DNA of 29,460 bases. Source: a virus. Positions 22,168 through 28,175 of this stretch are shown piece by piece. The stretch lies in IMG/VR virus record IMGVR_UViG_3300030104_001426, positions 1-29,460 of that record; one strand, written 5' to 3'. Position numbers and translations under genes: made by a program. Positions within the stretch are counted from its first letter, which is position 1. Each line of letters starts with the position of its first letter. The notes below the pieces were generated by a model. That model was not told where the DNA came from. It saw only the letters and a program-made list of their open reading frames with translations, and did no database searches.

Positions 22168-22928
22168 AATATTCCTCTTAAAACGTATTGATCTAAATTA
22201 TTTTGTTCTTGAAAAAAATGCCTGTACACACTTACAGCTTGTTTAAATTTTGTACCACCTCTTTCGTAAAATTCTTCACTTGTTTCAAATACACCAATAT
22301 CTTTTGTTTGTTTGTTTACTACTATAAATTTAAAATCAGTTGCTTTAAATAATTTCATGTACAAATAACATTGCATATCGTAATTATATTTATCTGCTGA
22401 ATATCCAAAATCTTTTAGGTTGGTAGAAGTGGTTTTTAAATCTATAATTGTTTTACCTTTTATAATATCTGCTTTACCCCTGAAAGGTAACCCATCTATC
22501 ATTTCTATTGCAGGTACTTCAAACTGTGAATCTTTTAAATAACCCTTTACTATTTCGTTTTGTAAAACTGCATCTGCTATATGTTCTACATCTGCTACTT
22601 CTTTTTTAAGTAGTATATGGTGGTGTTTTTCTTTTGCTTCTTTGTATGCTTTTGTATTTCTACTTGATACATCTAGTATCTGTACATTGTCCATTTTTTG
22701 AGGTTCTAATATCATCCAATGGAAAACCTTACCAATCATTAGTGCTGTAGTTTCTTCACCTGCAAAATTCAAACTTTGCCTGTACGTTTTTGCACTTTTT
22801 AAAAGGTTACTTAATGCACTACTGCTTAAAGCATATTTACCTAAATGTTCATAGTAAAAAGTATCACTAACCATTTCAGTTAGTATTTCTTCCTTACCCC
22901 AAGTTTCATTGTTTAGTAACTTAATCAT
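22164..22928 (-). CDS. RecE-type PD-(D/E)XK exonuclease (254 aa)
   Basis: It resembles the phage exonucleases of the RecE/exoVIII C-terminal and lambda-exonuclease-like group. Motifs are IGKVFHWMILEP (H70), FRGKADIIKGKTIIDLKTTS (D154, D163-L-K165) and YDMQCYLYMKLF (Q186). Such enzymes resect double-stranded DNA ends for recombination by a partner annealing protein; no clear RecT- or Erf-like gene is visible here. The ATG has the AAAAAAACAATT leader. It heads the part of the replication block downstream of a small coiled-coil gene. Confidence 0.8.
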   Translation of the reverse strand: MIKLLNNETWGKEEILTEMVSDTFYYEHLGKYALSSSALSNLLKSAKTYRQSLNFAGEETTALMIGKVFHWMILEPQKMDNVQILDVSSRNTKAYKEAKEKHHHILLKKEVADVEHIADAVLQNEIVKGYLKDSQFEVPAIEMIDGLPFRGKADIIKGKTIIDLKTTSTNLKDFGYSADKYNYDMQCYLYMKLFKATDFKFIVVNKQTKDIGVFETSEEFYERGGTKFKQAVSVYRHFFQEQNNLDQYVLRGIL

Positions 22929-22972
22929 AATTGTTTTTTTATAAAGGTACTATTTTATCAACAAATTACAAA

Positions 22973-23122
22973 CTATATGTTTTTTAAATCTTCTAAAACT
23001 TCTTCAAGTTTACTTATCATCTTTTTTATTTGTGATTTTAGTTTTATGTATTGTACCTTTTCTTCTGAAGTTGTATTTTGTACATACACTAACCCAGTCA
23101 TTTCATCTACTACTTTTTTCAT
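22973..23122 (-). CDS. Small coiled-coil protein (49 aa)
   Basis: ATG at 23122 overlaps the stop of a 27-aa ORF as ATGA. The product has a short N-terminal part (KKVVDEMTGLVYVQN) and a long C-terminal helix with heptad spacing (IKLKSQIKKMISKLEEVLED). The family is not recognised. It precedes the exonuclease by 44 nt. Confidence 0.6.
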   Translation of the reverse strand: MKKVVDEMTGLVYVQNTTSEEKVQYIKLKSQIKKMISKLEEVLEDLKNI

Positions 23123-23202
23123 AATCTATAAAAATATATTATTAAATATTCTAAAACTCTTAATATTACATAACCAGTAACAAACTGCTGCCAATCAATC
23201 AT
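23119..23202 (-). CDS. Micro-ORF, membrane-type peptide (27 aa)
   Basis: ATG at 23202 overlaps the upstream stop as TAATG and the TGA at 23119 overlaps the next ATG as ATGA, so both junctions look translationally coupled. The peptide is hydrophobic (VTGYVILRVLEYLIIYFY) and could span a membrane once. Such short ORFs arise by chance, but being coupled at both ends and filling the gap exactly make it a credible gene. Confidence 0.5.
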   Translation of the reverse strand: MIDWQQFVTGYVILRVLEYLIIYFYRL

Positions 23203-23453
23203 TATACTGTACTTTCTGCTTTTGTTAATCTTAACCTGTAATCACTTAATGCAGTTCTTAAATTACCTTCTTCTACTTTCTTTTTTGCAATAAGTAAACC
23301 CAGTTCTGTAAGTTCTTCTTTTATTATATTTAGTTCTTTGTGTTCAGGTTTTGCATCACTCCATTTTTTTATAATACCATAAATGTTTAGTATTGCTTTA
23401 TCTATTCTTAAATCATCTAAATTATTTAATTTCTTATTTATTAGTTCTTCCAT
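23202..23453 (-). CDS. Helical hypothetical protein (83 aa)
   Basis: The charged and helical protein starts MEELINKKLNNLDDLRIDKA with IIKEELTELGLLIAKKKVEEG in the middle and ends ALSDYRLRLTKAESTV. No family is recognised. It lies 4 nt after the preceding gene and its stop overlaps the next micro-ORF. Confidence 0.65.
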   Translation of the reverse strand: MEELINKKLNNLDDLRIDKAILNIYGIIKKWSDAKPEHKELNIIKEELTELGLLIAKKKVEEGNLRTALSDYRLRLTKAESTV

Positions 23454-23457
23454 AGTT

Positions 23458-23844
23458 TTATTCGTATTCTTTATATATTCTTTTTAATTTATTCCAAACA
23501 TTATGTACAAAACAAGAACTACAAGAAGTAGTAGAAACATTTTCTTTAAATACCCTATTGTATATTTTTAAAATATTTTCTTGTTCTTCTACAGTAATGG
23601 TAGAATTGTTTATTTTTTCTGCCATGTAATTATATTCTTCTTCTGTAAAGCATTCAGGTTTGTTATATGGAAATAGAAGGTTAAGTTTATCTTTTCTTTC
23701 ATCACATCCACAATCATCCCCTGCTATAAATTTAACTACTTTTTTTATACCAGTTGCAGTTGTAATTTTTTCAACTGTATCCCCCACACCTTTACTTTTT
23801 TTATCGTATTTCTCTTTATACTTTTTGTAATTCTTCTTTGCCAT
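23458..23844 (-). CDS. Conserved Cys-containing phage protein (128 aa)
   Basis: The basic N-terminus (MAKKNYKKYKEKYDKKSKG) is followed by VGDTVEKITTATGIKKVVKF, then GDDCGCDERKDKLN (C44, C46) and a C-terminal SCSSCF pair (C108, C111). I recall the GVGDT..KIT..TGI...AGDDCGCDERK pattern from other flavobacterial phage genomes, without known function. The Cys placement could bind metal. The start overlaps the stop of the sigma-like gene as TAATG. Confidence 0.7.
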   Translation of the reverse strand: MAKKNYKKYKEKYDKKSKGVGDTVEKITTATGIKKVVKFIAGDDCGCDERKDKLNLLFPYNKPECFTEEEYNYMAEKINNSTITVEEQENILKIYNRVFKENVSTTSCSSCFVHNVWNKLKRIYKEYE

Positions 23845-24392
23845 TATTTTATTTTATCAAAATCATTATTTTTAAAATCTTCCCAATCTTCAGATAGTTT
23901 ATGTTTTATATCTTTCTTTAAATGCTTTAAACTATTAAATATACTTACCCAACTTATTTTAGTTTCACTTGCAAGTTTTCTTATACTCATATCTGTTTGG
24001 CTGTATAGCTTCCATAGTTTCTTATCATACCAATGCCAGTTATCTGTAACACCATCTACTAAACTACAAATTTTGTCGTATGCTTCGTTTTCTTCTATAT
24101 TATCTTCATAAGGTAGTTGTATATTGTATTCACCATTATCTATACTGTATTTCTTTACTTTTTTCTTTTTATTGTAATACTGGTAGTATAAAGAACGTAA
24201 TGTAAAATACATATAACCTCTACTTACTTTACCATTTTTTATTACTTTGTTTTCACTTGCATACCTCATAAGTGCCATATAAGAAAGTTGTACTATATCT
24301 TCTGCATAGTTATATTCTCCAAAGCTATTAACTATTTTTATCCAATCATTATGATACTTAGCTACTTTTTCAAGCCATTTGTACTTTTCCAT
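23844..24392 (-). CDS. Sigma-70-like factor, putative (182 aa)
   Basis: The first half holds a region-2-like segment: NDWIKIVNSFGEYNYAEDIV, then QLSYMALMRYASE and SRGYMYFTLRSLYYQYYNKK. The C-terminal half has a helix-turn-helix-type stretch, SIRKLASETKISWVSIFNSL followed by a basic helix, in the position of region 4. Small proteins of this kind in Bacteroidetes phages are usually annotated as sigma factors. I place the start at ATG 24392 (MEKYKWLEK) rather than an in-frame TTG ten codons upstream. It could read the TAACAAA/TATTGT late elements in this window; that link is inference. Confidence 0.7.
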   Translation of the reverse strand: MEKYKWLEKVAKYHNDWIKIVNSFGEYNYAEDIVQLSYMALMRYASENKVIKNGKVSRGYMYFTLRSLYYQYYNKKKKVKKYSIDNGEYNIQLPYEDNIEENEAYDKICSLVDGVTDNWHWYDKKLWKLYSQTDMSIRKLASETKISWVSIFNSLKHLKKDIKHKLSEDWEDFKNNDFDKIK

Positions 24393-24586
24393 TCTACTGT
24401 AATACTTACTATAAACAAACAAAATTGTAAAGTGTATTCAGTTTCTTTTTCTAATTGTTGGTAAGAATATAAACAGCCAAACATTAAACCTATAATGGGT
24501 GCAATACTTACATCTCCATCTACTAAATTACTCCAGTACATAGCTGCTGTACTTAATATTAAAAGTCCTATTATTATGTTTATCAA
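24362..24586 (-). CDS. Small membrane protein with TTG start (74 aa)
   Basis: The best start is TTG at 24586, overlapping the TGA of the helicase gene as TTGA, the same junction as at 21811. The product has hydrophobic segments at about residues 1-17 (INIIIGLLILSTAAM), 28-42 and 53-64, consistent with two or three membrane helices. An internal ATG at residue 16 would remove the first one. It overlaps the sigma-like gene by about 31 nt. The function is unknown. Confidence 0.55.
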   Translation of the reverse strand: MINIIIGLLILSTAAMYWSNLVDGDVSIAPIIGLMFGCLYSYQQLEKETEYTLQFCLFIVSITVEWKSTNGLKK

Positions 24587-25497
24587 AACATTACCTGTTT
24601 TATATTCTTTTTGTTATGTAGTATATCTTGTCCTGCGAACTCAAAACCTACATTGTTTATTTTCATTCTAATTTTTACTGGTTGTTCAAATGGTGTACAC
24701 CTACCTCCTGTTTCTGTTTCTTTTACTTTTAAAACATGCAGGTGTGTAAACATCCATTCAGTAGGGTGTCCTGTATACCTATGTATACAATAGCAATCGT
24801 TAAACCTATTGCCAAACTTACCCCCACCTTCTATACTTGCCATACCTAAAGGTACAGGTAAATTTTCATATTCATGACTTTTTGGGTGTGTTCTTCTTAA
24901 TGCTTCACTGTTACCATGACAATTTAAAAACAAACTTATACCCCTTTTCTTTGCAAATAATCTTAATTCAGTAAGTACCATGTAATCATATTCATGCCCA
25001 CCTAAACTTTTAATATCTTGGGGTTCTTTAGCTAAACTATTGTAAGGATCAATCAAACATAAATTGTAATCCCAAGCATCTTTAATTGCATTTGCTTCTG
25101 CTAGTAAATCTTTATAAGTATACAATTCATCTACATCTATAATTTTAAAATAGTCATCACACCAACCTAGTGCAGTTTGTATTTCTATTTCACTTGCCAT
25201 GCTTATTGGTTTACCCATTTTAAATTCTATAATCTTTCTTACTATAGAATCTACTGTATTTTCAGAACTCCAAATAAGTGTTTTAGTTTTATGCAGTACA
25301 GCCCACACAGTTAGTAAGTAAATTGCTACACTTGTTTTACCTACGTTTGCATGGCCTATAAGAAGTGTGGTATTACCATTTAGTTTTAACCTTATGTATT
25401 CATCTATTTCAGGTATACCTATTTTTAAACCTTCCTTAACCCTACCAAACTTAATATCTAGTAGTTTGTTTTTTATTTCAGTTGCTCTTATTATCAT
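24583..25497 (-). CDS. DnaB-type replicative helicase ATPase (304 aa)
   Basis: The RecA-fold ATPase has Walker A GHANVGKT (residues 48-55), Walker B NLCLID (145-150) and the sensor-like stretch SLFLNCHGNSEALRR. The chain corresponds to the C-terminal motor of DnaB; the N-terminal primase-binding domain is absent, which is usual for this phage group. It would unwind the fork for phage replication. Its ATG directly follows the T-tract of a terminator-like hairpin with no gap, so its leader is unusual. Confidence 0.82.
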   Translation of the reverse strand: MIIRATEIKNKLLDIKFGRVKEGLKIGIPEIDEYIRLKLNGNTTLLIGHANVGKTSVAIYLLTVWAVLHKTKTLIWSSENTVDSIVRKIIEFKMGKPISMASEIEIQTALGWCDDYFKIIDVDELYTYKDLLAEANAIKDAWDYNLCLIDPYNSLAKEPQDIKSLGGHEYDYMVLTELRLFAKKRGISLFLNCHGNSEALRRTHPKSHEYENLPVPLGMASIEGGGKFGNRFNDCYCIHRYTGHPTEWMFTHLHVLKVKETETGGRCTPFEQPVKIRMKINNVGFEFAGQDILHNKKNIKQVMF

Positions 25498-25520
25498 AAA
25501 AAAAGGGGGTAAAAACCCCC
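25498..25520 (-). terminator. Terminator-like hairpin abutting helicase ATG
   Basis: The minus-strand RNA forms GGGGGU/ACCCCC (25520-25515 with 25510-25505), with a 4-nt loop and seven U residues (25504-25498). The last U is immediately followed by the helicase ATG at 25497, so it may regulate or partly terminate upstream transcripts. Confidence 0.75.
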
Positions 25521-25526
25521 CTGTGT

Positions 25527-25856
25527 TTAAAATGGTAAATCTACTTCTATTTCCCTGTCAGGGTTTTGTTCTGTATTGGTAACTTCATTTGCAGTTTCTA
25601 TTTTAAACCCTTTTAGTTTTACAAAGAATCTATCTTTCCACTTGTTACTATTTACATTCATGCTTACAGTAACAGTATCACCTACTTTATATTGGCTTAA
25701 ACTTTCTATTGCTTTATTCCAAAATTCTACAGGTAATTCTTGTGGGTATTTATCCTTCGTTTCTAGTATCATTGTTTGCACTTGGTTTAACCCTGTATTG
25801 CCTTCCAACTTTTGCAAACTGTTTATTTGTTTTATTTGTCCTTCTACTTTGTACAT
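25527..25856 (-). CDS. Single-stranded DNA-binding-like protein, DUF3127 type (109 aa)
   Basis: The chain looks like an OB fold: YKVEGQIKQINSL, a ILETKDKYPQELPVEFWNKA segment and GDTVTVSMNVNSNKW, then FFVKLKGFKIE. This matches DUF3127-like proteins of Bacteroidetes and their phages, considered OB-fold DNA binders. The chain ends in the acidic-hydrophobic tip REIEVDLPF, resembling the DDDIPF tip through which SSB recruits partner proteins. It lies directly upstream of the helicase gene. The SSB role is a well-supported inference. Confidence 0.72.
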   Translation of the reverse strand: MYKVEGQIKQINSLQKLEGNTGLNQVQTMILETKDKYPQELPVEFWNKAIESLSQYKVGDTVTVSMNVNSNKWKDRFFVKLKGFKIETANEVTNTEQNPDREIEVDLPF

Positions 25857-25858
25857 AT

Positions 25859-26206
25859 TTATATTTTTGATAATTCTGTTTCAATTTCTTTACTTACTTT
25901 AAACTGGTTTCTAATTTGTTTTACACTACCACCTTGTTTTCTGTATTCTATCATGGCACTATATTCAGGTGTACCCCTATTAAGCCACTTCTTTTGCTCA
26001 TCAGGTACTTTAGGTAGGTCATCTACTATATTAGTATTTTTTACACCTTCACTTATTACCCAATCTACTATTTGATCTGCCAACTTAAAAGCATCTTCTG
26101 TAGTAGCATTACTGTATTTGCAACCTGTATTGCTGCATTGCCCATAAAATTCAAAAGCTGTTTTTATGGAACTTTGTTTTATAATATACATTTGTGTTTT
26201 ATCCAT
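25859..26206 (-). CDS. Conserved hypothetical replication-block protein (115 aa)
   Basis: I place the start at ATG 26206 (MDKTQMYIIKQSS), which has the TTTAAAATAATAATT leader. An in-frame ATG 26 codons further upstream lies inside a terminator hairpin and is unlikely to be used. The product has QCSNTGCKYSN (two Cys), a DQIVDWVISEG helix and a C-terminal GGSVKQIRNQFKVSKEIE segment that looks like a helix-turn-helix. It ends 2 nt before the OB-fold gene. DNA binding is possible. Confidence 0.65.
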   Translation of the reverse strand: MDKTQMYIIKQSSIKTAFEFYGQCSNTGCKYSNATTEDAFKLADQIVDWVISEGVKNTNIVDDLPKVPDEQKKWLNRGTPEYSAMIEYRKQGGSVKQIRNQFKVSKEIETELSKI

Positions 26207-26253
26207 AATTATTATTTTAAAATTATTAACCAAGTTACAAAAAATTAGTGAAT

Positions 26254-26279
26254 AAAAAAAAGGGGTACTTTCATACCCC
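26254..26279 (-). terminator. Intrinsic terminator after NinG-like gene
   Basis: The 6-bp stem GGGGTA/TACCCC (26279-26274 with 26267-26262) has a 6-nt loop and eight T residues follow on the minus strand (26261-26254). It separates the lysis/NinG side from the replication genes. Confidence 0.85.
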
Positions 26280-26308
26280 CACATTTAAACAATTATAAAT
26301 AAGAAACA

Positions 26309-26695
26309 TTAAGTAATATTTTTGACCTTTGTAGTATAGTGGTCAATCATATTCTGTATATCACTTGATGCAAACTTACAAACTTCTTTACTTTTTTTTA
26401 ATAAATCTTGTGATAACTTTTTACCAAGTTGTAAACTAAACTCGTATTGTCTACCCTGTTGGTAAGTATTACAATACACACATTGAGGTTTAACGTTGTT
26501 TAAATCCCACCTTGTACATAAATGTCTTCTACTTATAAAATGTCCTGCATGTAGTTGTTTATAGTGTTGCTGTTTCCCACAAGTAATACACTTGCAATTT
26601 CCATTTTTGTCAGCATTAAACAACCTTACATATATACTAAATATTCTATCAAGTTTTTTAATTAGTTTACTTCTACTAAGTTTTTTTTTAGGCAT
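26309..26695 (-). CDS. NinG-like recombination nuclease (128 aa)
   Basis: Zinc-finger-type pairs CITC (C36, C39) and CVYC (C72, C75) surround AGHFISRRHLCTRWDLNNVKP, with H52 in the G-H-F-I-S-R-R motif typical of NinG/Rap. NinG takes part in lambda recombination, cutting branched DNA. The lambda protein is about 200 aa; this is a short version common in Bacteroidetes phages. It is followed by a strong terminator. Confidence 0.85.
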   Translation of the reverse strand: MPKKKLSRSKLIKKLDRIFSIYVRLFNADKNGNCKCITCGKQQHYKQLHAGHFISRRHLCTRWDLNNVKPQCVYCNTYQQGRQYEFSLQLGKKLSQDLLKKSKEVCKFASSDIQNMIDHYTTKVKNIT

Positions 26696-26749
26696 ATATT
26701 CCCACTAACCCACCAAAGTTAGTCGTTTTTTTTTACAAAGTCAAGTTTG

Positions 26750-26884
26750 TTATCTTCCCTGCCCTCTATATGTCTTTCTGTAGTGTTTAGAACCCTTTAT
26801 TTTGCTTGTTTTGGTCTTGGCATGTACATTTGGTCGTTTTACTTTTTTTCGTGCCTTATAAGTGCTTATTTGCTGTCTTGCCAT
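26750..26884 (-). CDS. Small highly basic protein (44 aa)
   Basis: ATG at 26884 overlaps the stop of the holin gene as TAATG. The product is extremely basic (ARQQISTYKARKKVKRPNVH, then AKTKTSKIKGSKHYRKTYRG and QGR). I recall short proteins with the pattern VKRx.VHAKTKTSK...YRGQG in many flavobacterial phages, of unknown function. The composition suggests nucleic-acid binding. The recurrence and the coupled start support it as a true gene. Confidence 0.65.
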   Translation of the reverse strand: MARQQISTYKARKKVKRPNVHAKTKTSKIKGSKHYRKTYRGQGR

Positions 26885-27264
26885 TATCTTGTTTTGTCCT
26901 TGATTTTTTCAAATGTTCTTAAACCACCTAACCCTAACATACCCATTAGTACAGTCATTAAGTGTTCCATCTGTAAAGCAGGGGGTACTTCTTCAGGTTG
27001 TAAAGCCCATATAAATAAATCTCTAATTATAAAATTATATGCAAGTGCTATACCACAAACCCAACCAACGAAAGGCCTCCACCCTGCAACAAAAACACTT
27101 CTGTGCTTTGCTTCAATTTCATTAATCTTTGTTTGTATTTGTATTAGTTCGTTTGGATCAAGTTCTTTGCCTTTTATGGCTTCTCTTATTTCCCAAGCAA
27201 GTGAACCTAAATTAGATTTTTCTTTGTTACCACCTTTTAATAAACCCAACAGTAATTTTATCAT
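26884..27264 (-). CDS. Holin of 3-TM type (126 aa)
   Basis: The N-terminal half is charged and helical; then FVAGWRPFVGWVCGIALAYN (about residues 58-77), a second hydrophobic segment and MTVLMGMLGLGGLRTFEKIK (about 103-122). The GWRPF.GW.CG...Y and LGLGGLRT.EK motifs mark the GTA-type 3-TM holin family. Holins set the lysis time by permeabilising the inner membrane. It follows the endolysin by 23 nt. Confidence 0.8.
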   Translation of the reverse strand: MIKLLLGLLKGGNKEKSNLGSLAWEIREAIKGKELDPNELIQIQTKINEIEAKHRSVFVAGWRPFVGWVCGIALAYNFIIRDLFIWALQPEEVPPALQMEHLMTVLMGMLGLGGLRTFEKIKDKTR

Positions 27265-27287
27265 GTGTATTTCCTACTAAAGCAGTT

Positions 27288-27665
27288 TCAGCTATATAGC
27301 CAAATGGCATTTGGTTTATCATTATCCAAGTCCACATGCAAAAATGTGTTGGCAATTCCAATCCTTCTAAATCCAACTGTAACAAGTGCTGCAATAATTT
27401 TTGATCTTGTAACAGAATCTGTACATCCAATATCTGCTGCAAGTCCATACATATGACTGCTTCCCTTACTTGTATTTGTTTTGGGTTTTCCACCCACTTT
27501 TGCATTATGGCTTTCTGTTCTATATCCACTGTTGATTTTAAATGGTATTCCTGCTTCTGTTCTTGCCCTGTCAAGTAACTGCATAAAATCAGCATCCATA
27601 TTTTTACCTGAACCTCTAAAGTCAGGGCTATCAAATTCTTCAAGTTTAAAGTTTTTTAGTTCCAT
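27288..27665 (-). CDS. Endolysin, peptidase M15 type (125 aa)
   Basis: The zinc peptidase domain is complete: [14 protein letters not shown] (R49), [13 protein letters not shown] (H71 and D78) and FLHVDLD (H110) give the H-x6-D...H metal ligand set of M15 D-Ala-D-X peptidases. Such enzymes cut peptidoglycan cross-links during lysis. At 125 aa it is a minimal single-domain form without a cell-wall binding domain. The start overlaps the membrane gene upstream by 20 nt. Confidence 0.9.
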   Translation of the reverse strand: MELKNFKLEEFDSPDFRGSGKNMDADFMQLLDRARTEAGIPFKINSGYRTESHNAKVGGKPKTNTSKGSSHMYGLAADIGCTDSVTRSKIIAALVTVGFRRIGIANTFLHVDLDNDKPNAIWLYS

Positions 27666-28032
27666 TTTTTCTTAAATCATCAATCCAAACTGTACTCATT
27701 AAAGATAACTTTTCTATACTATCTTTTTGCATTTCAATTACTAAATTTTCTAAACTATCTTTTTGGCTTACTAGCATATCTACTTTCATTTCTAGTGAAC
27801 TTATTTTTTTCTTTGCACTTTCTAGTTCATCAGGGTTTCTACCTGTAATAGTTGAAATAATCATGGCTACACTTGCAGCTATCATACCTATTAGTGTGTT
27901 TACTATAGAAGCATTTTCTTCAGGTATAGTGTATTCTGTTAAATATACCAGTATGCCTACTATAAGAAAGAATACCAACAATGCACCTGAAAAATGTAAC
28001 AAGAATCTAAATGTTCCGTTCTTAGGTATCAT
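27646..28032 (-). CDS. Membrane / coiled-coil protein of lysis block (128 aa)
   Basis: Two hydrophobic segments (about residues 9-31, [20 protein letters not shown], and 43-63, [19 protein letters not shown]) are followed by [12 protein letters not shown] and a long coiled coil (about 75-115). Position next to the endolysin suggests a holin or spanin-like role. The two-TM plus coiled-coil layout is common in Bacteroidetes phages just before M15 endolysins. The start overlaps the upstream small gene as ATGA. Confidence 0.65.
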   Translation of the reverse strand: MIPKNGTFRFLLHFSGALLVFFLIVGILVYLTEYTIPEENASIVNTLIGMIAASVAMIISTITGRNPDELESAKKKISSLEMKVDMLVSQKDSLENLVIEMQKDSIEKLSLMSTVWIDDLRKNGTKKL

Positions 28033-28175
28033 TTTGTTTTTTGATATATTTGAATTATCACTAATACTATTGTTAAAACTAAAACAGCAGTTTGTAAGTA
28101 CATATTAACTTGTGGCATTGAACTAAATACTAATGCAAATGCTGAAAGTCCGTATGTTCTTAAATCTGTTATCAT
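28029..28175 (-). CDS. Small two-helix membrane protein, holin candidate (48 aa)
   Basis: ATG at 28175 overlaps the stop of the LamG gene as TAATG and its TGA overlaps the next start as ATGA. The product has two hydrophobic segments (about residues 9-20, and 28-43, [16 protein letters not shown]) and a basic C-terminus (YQKTK). A small two-helix protein in the lysis block is a natural holin candidate. Confidence 0.65.
   Translation of the reverse strand: MITDLRTYGLSAFALVFSSMPQVNMYLQTAVLVLTIVLVIIQIYQKTK

Noticed and set aside
24393-24422. Ten-codon extension of the sigma-like protein from a TTG
   Set aside because: ATG 24392 gives a normal start for the domain; the extension adds nothing recognisable.
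24777-24815. ACAATA sequence in the helicase gene as an eighth late element
   Set aside because: No TTTGTTA at the required distance and it lies within coding sequence, not before a gene start.
26207-26284. 26-codon N-terminal extension of the 115-aa gene
   Set aside because: It would begin inside the intrinsic terminator hairpin at 26262-26279; ATG 26206 has the same leader type as other early genes.
26701-26749. 6-bp inverted repeat ACTAAC/GTTAGT before the NinG-like gene
   Set aside because: The stem is short with an 8-nt loop and no T-tract after it on the minus strand; not supportable as terminator.
26747-27280. 177-codon open frame on the plus strand
   Set aside because: It is antisense to the GTA-type holin and the 44-aa basic gene, and no plus-strand gene is supported anywhere in the window.
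27227-27643. 138-codon open frame overlapping the endolysin on the same strand
   Set aside because: The M15 peptidase frame has all metal ligands; this frame is a shadow without recognisable motifs.
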